From Amphibalanus amphitrite (lineage: Eukaryota > Arthropoda > Thecostraca > Balanomorpha > Balanidae): a stretch of DNA of 64,000 nucleotides. Below are positions 63,721 through 64,000 of the stretch, piece after piece. The DNA is taken from assembly GCF_019059575.1 (NCBI RefSeq), contig NW_024882023.1, positions 310,001 to 374,000 on the forward strand, given 5' to 3'. Under the pieces are notes generated by a model. The model was given only the letters and a program-made list of their open reading frames with translations, was not told the DNA's origin and made no database searches. A program made the position numbers and the translations under genes. Numbering within the stretch: position 1 is the first letter of the stretch; every line of letters begins with the position of its first letter.

Positions 63721-64000
63721 AGGTCTCGCCACGCCATGGATGGATCGCCCATGATCGTAAATACATACATACAAGCAAATTCTGAATGCTTCCGTGACAG
63801 CCTGGCCGGGCCCATATCAGATCTGAGAGACTAATAGGGTCCGTGTCAGTAGAGGACTGAGGTCGGCGGTCGCTATGGAACGGAATTGAGAGATGTAGTA
63901 AGTGCACGTCAAGGTCACATGCTAGATCTGGAAGTTAGCCCTGGGGGTCATGCCTGAGCCCACCTCATACGATTGCCGTTATTAAGTCCCCCTTCCCCCC
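63721..64000. other. Window end, no gene seen
   Basis: No motif beyond a ccccttcccccc terminus, which may be a contig edge. Confidence 0.5.

Noticed and set aside
1..64000. tRNA or rRNA genes
   Set aside because: No cloverleaf-like A/B box pairs or conserved rRNA stretches were noticed by eye; a tRNAscan-SE or Rfam search would be decisive.

Overview
The window looks like one contig of an arthropod nuclear genome, and a crustacean is my best guess. The reasons are spliceosomal introns, a metazoan Mediator gene, an I-group-like LINE, mariner and hAT relics, and very GC-rich exons set in AT-rich, repeat-packed DNA. The species cannot be named from the sequence.

The only gene identified with certainty is MED13 (skuld), the large subunit of the Mediator CDK8 kinase module. 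It lies on the minus strand. The start codon is at 62002 and the stop at 30955. I traced 18 coding exons with matching phases, giving a 2122-residue protein. The first coding exon (23 codons, 61934-62002) is separated from exon 2 by 1.6 kb. Intron 2 (10.2 kb) holds several transposons. Some introns carry tandem arrays that contain copies of the neighbouring exon's own splice sites (exon 7 on both sides, exon 16 donor).

Positions 1-30000 are mostly mobile DNA. Layers can be read from target-site duplications: many TTAA-flanked non-autonomous elements with G/C-rich ends and many AGGTCA motifs; two TA-flanked mariner-like elements, each with a TTAA element inside; hAT-type MITEs with 8-bp duplications; a 2.4-kb foldback element with 0.84-kb arms; and one apparently intact non-LTR retrotransposon (14925-19585, minus strand, 1513-residue protein, 16-bp target-site duplication).

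Threaded through these repeats on the plus strand is a possible unnamed gene. It has an N-terminal Cys-rich exon (10680-10895), a phase-0 exon present in two near-identical copies (20499-20705 and 22068-22274), and a terminal exon with a PHD-like Cys/His cluster (25270-25686). All junctions are phase 0, so the model is coherent, but it rests on sequence alone.

Positions 62003-64000 hold the presumed MED13 promoter and 5' leader, then a degenerate satellite.
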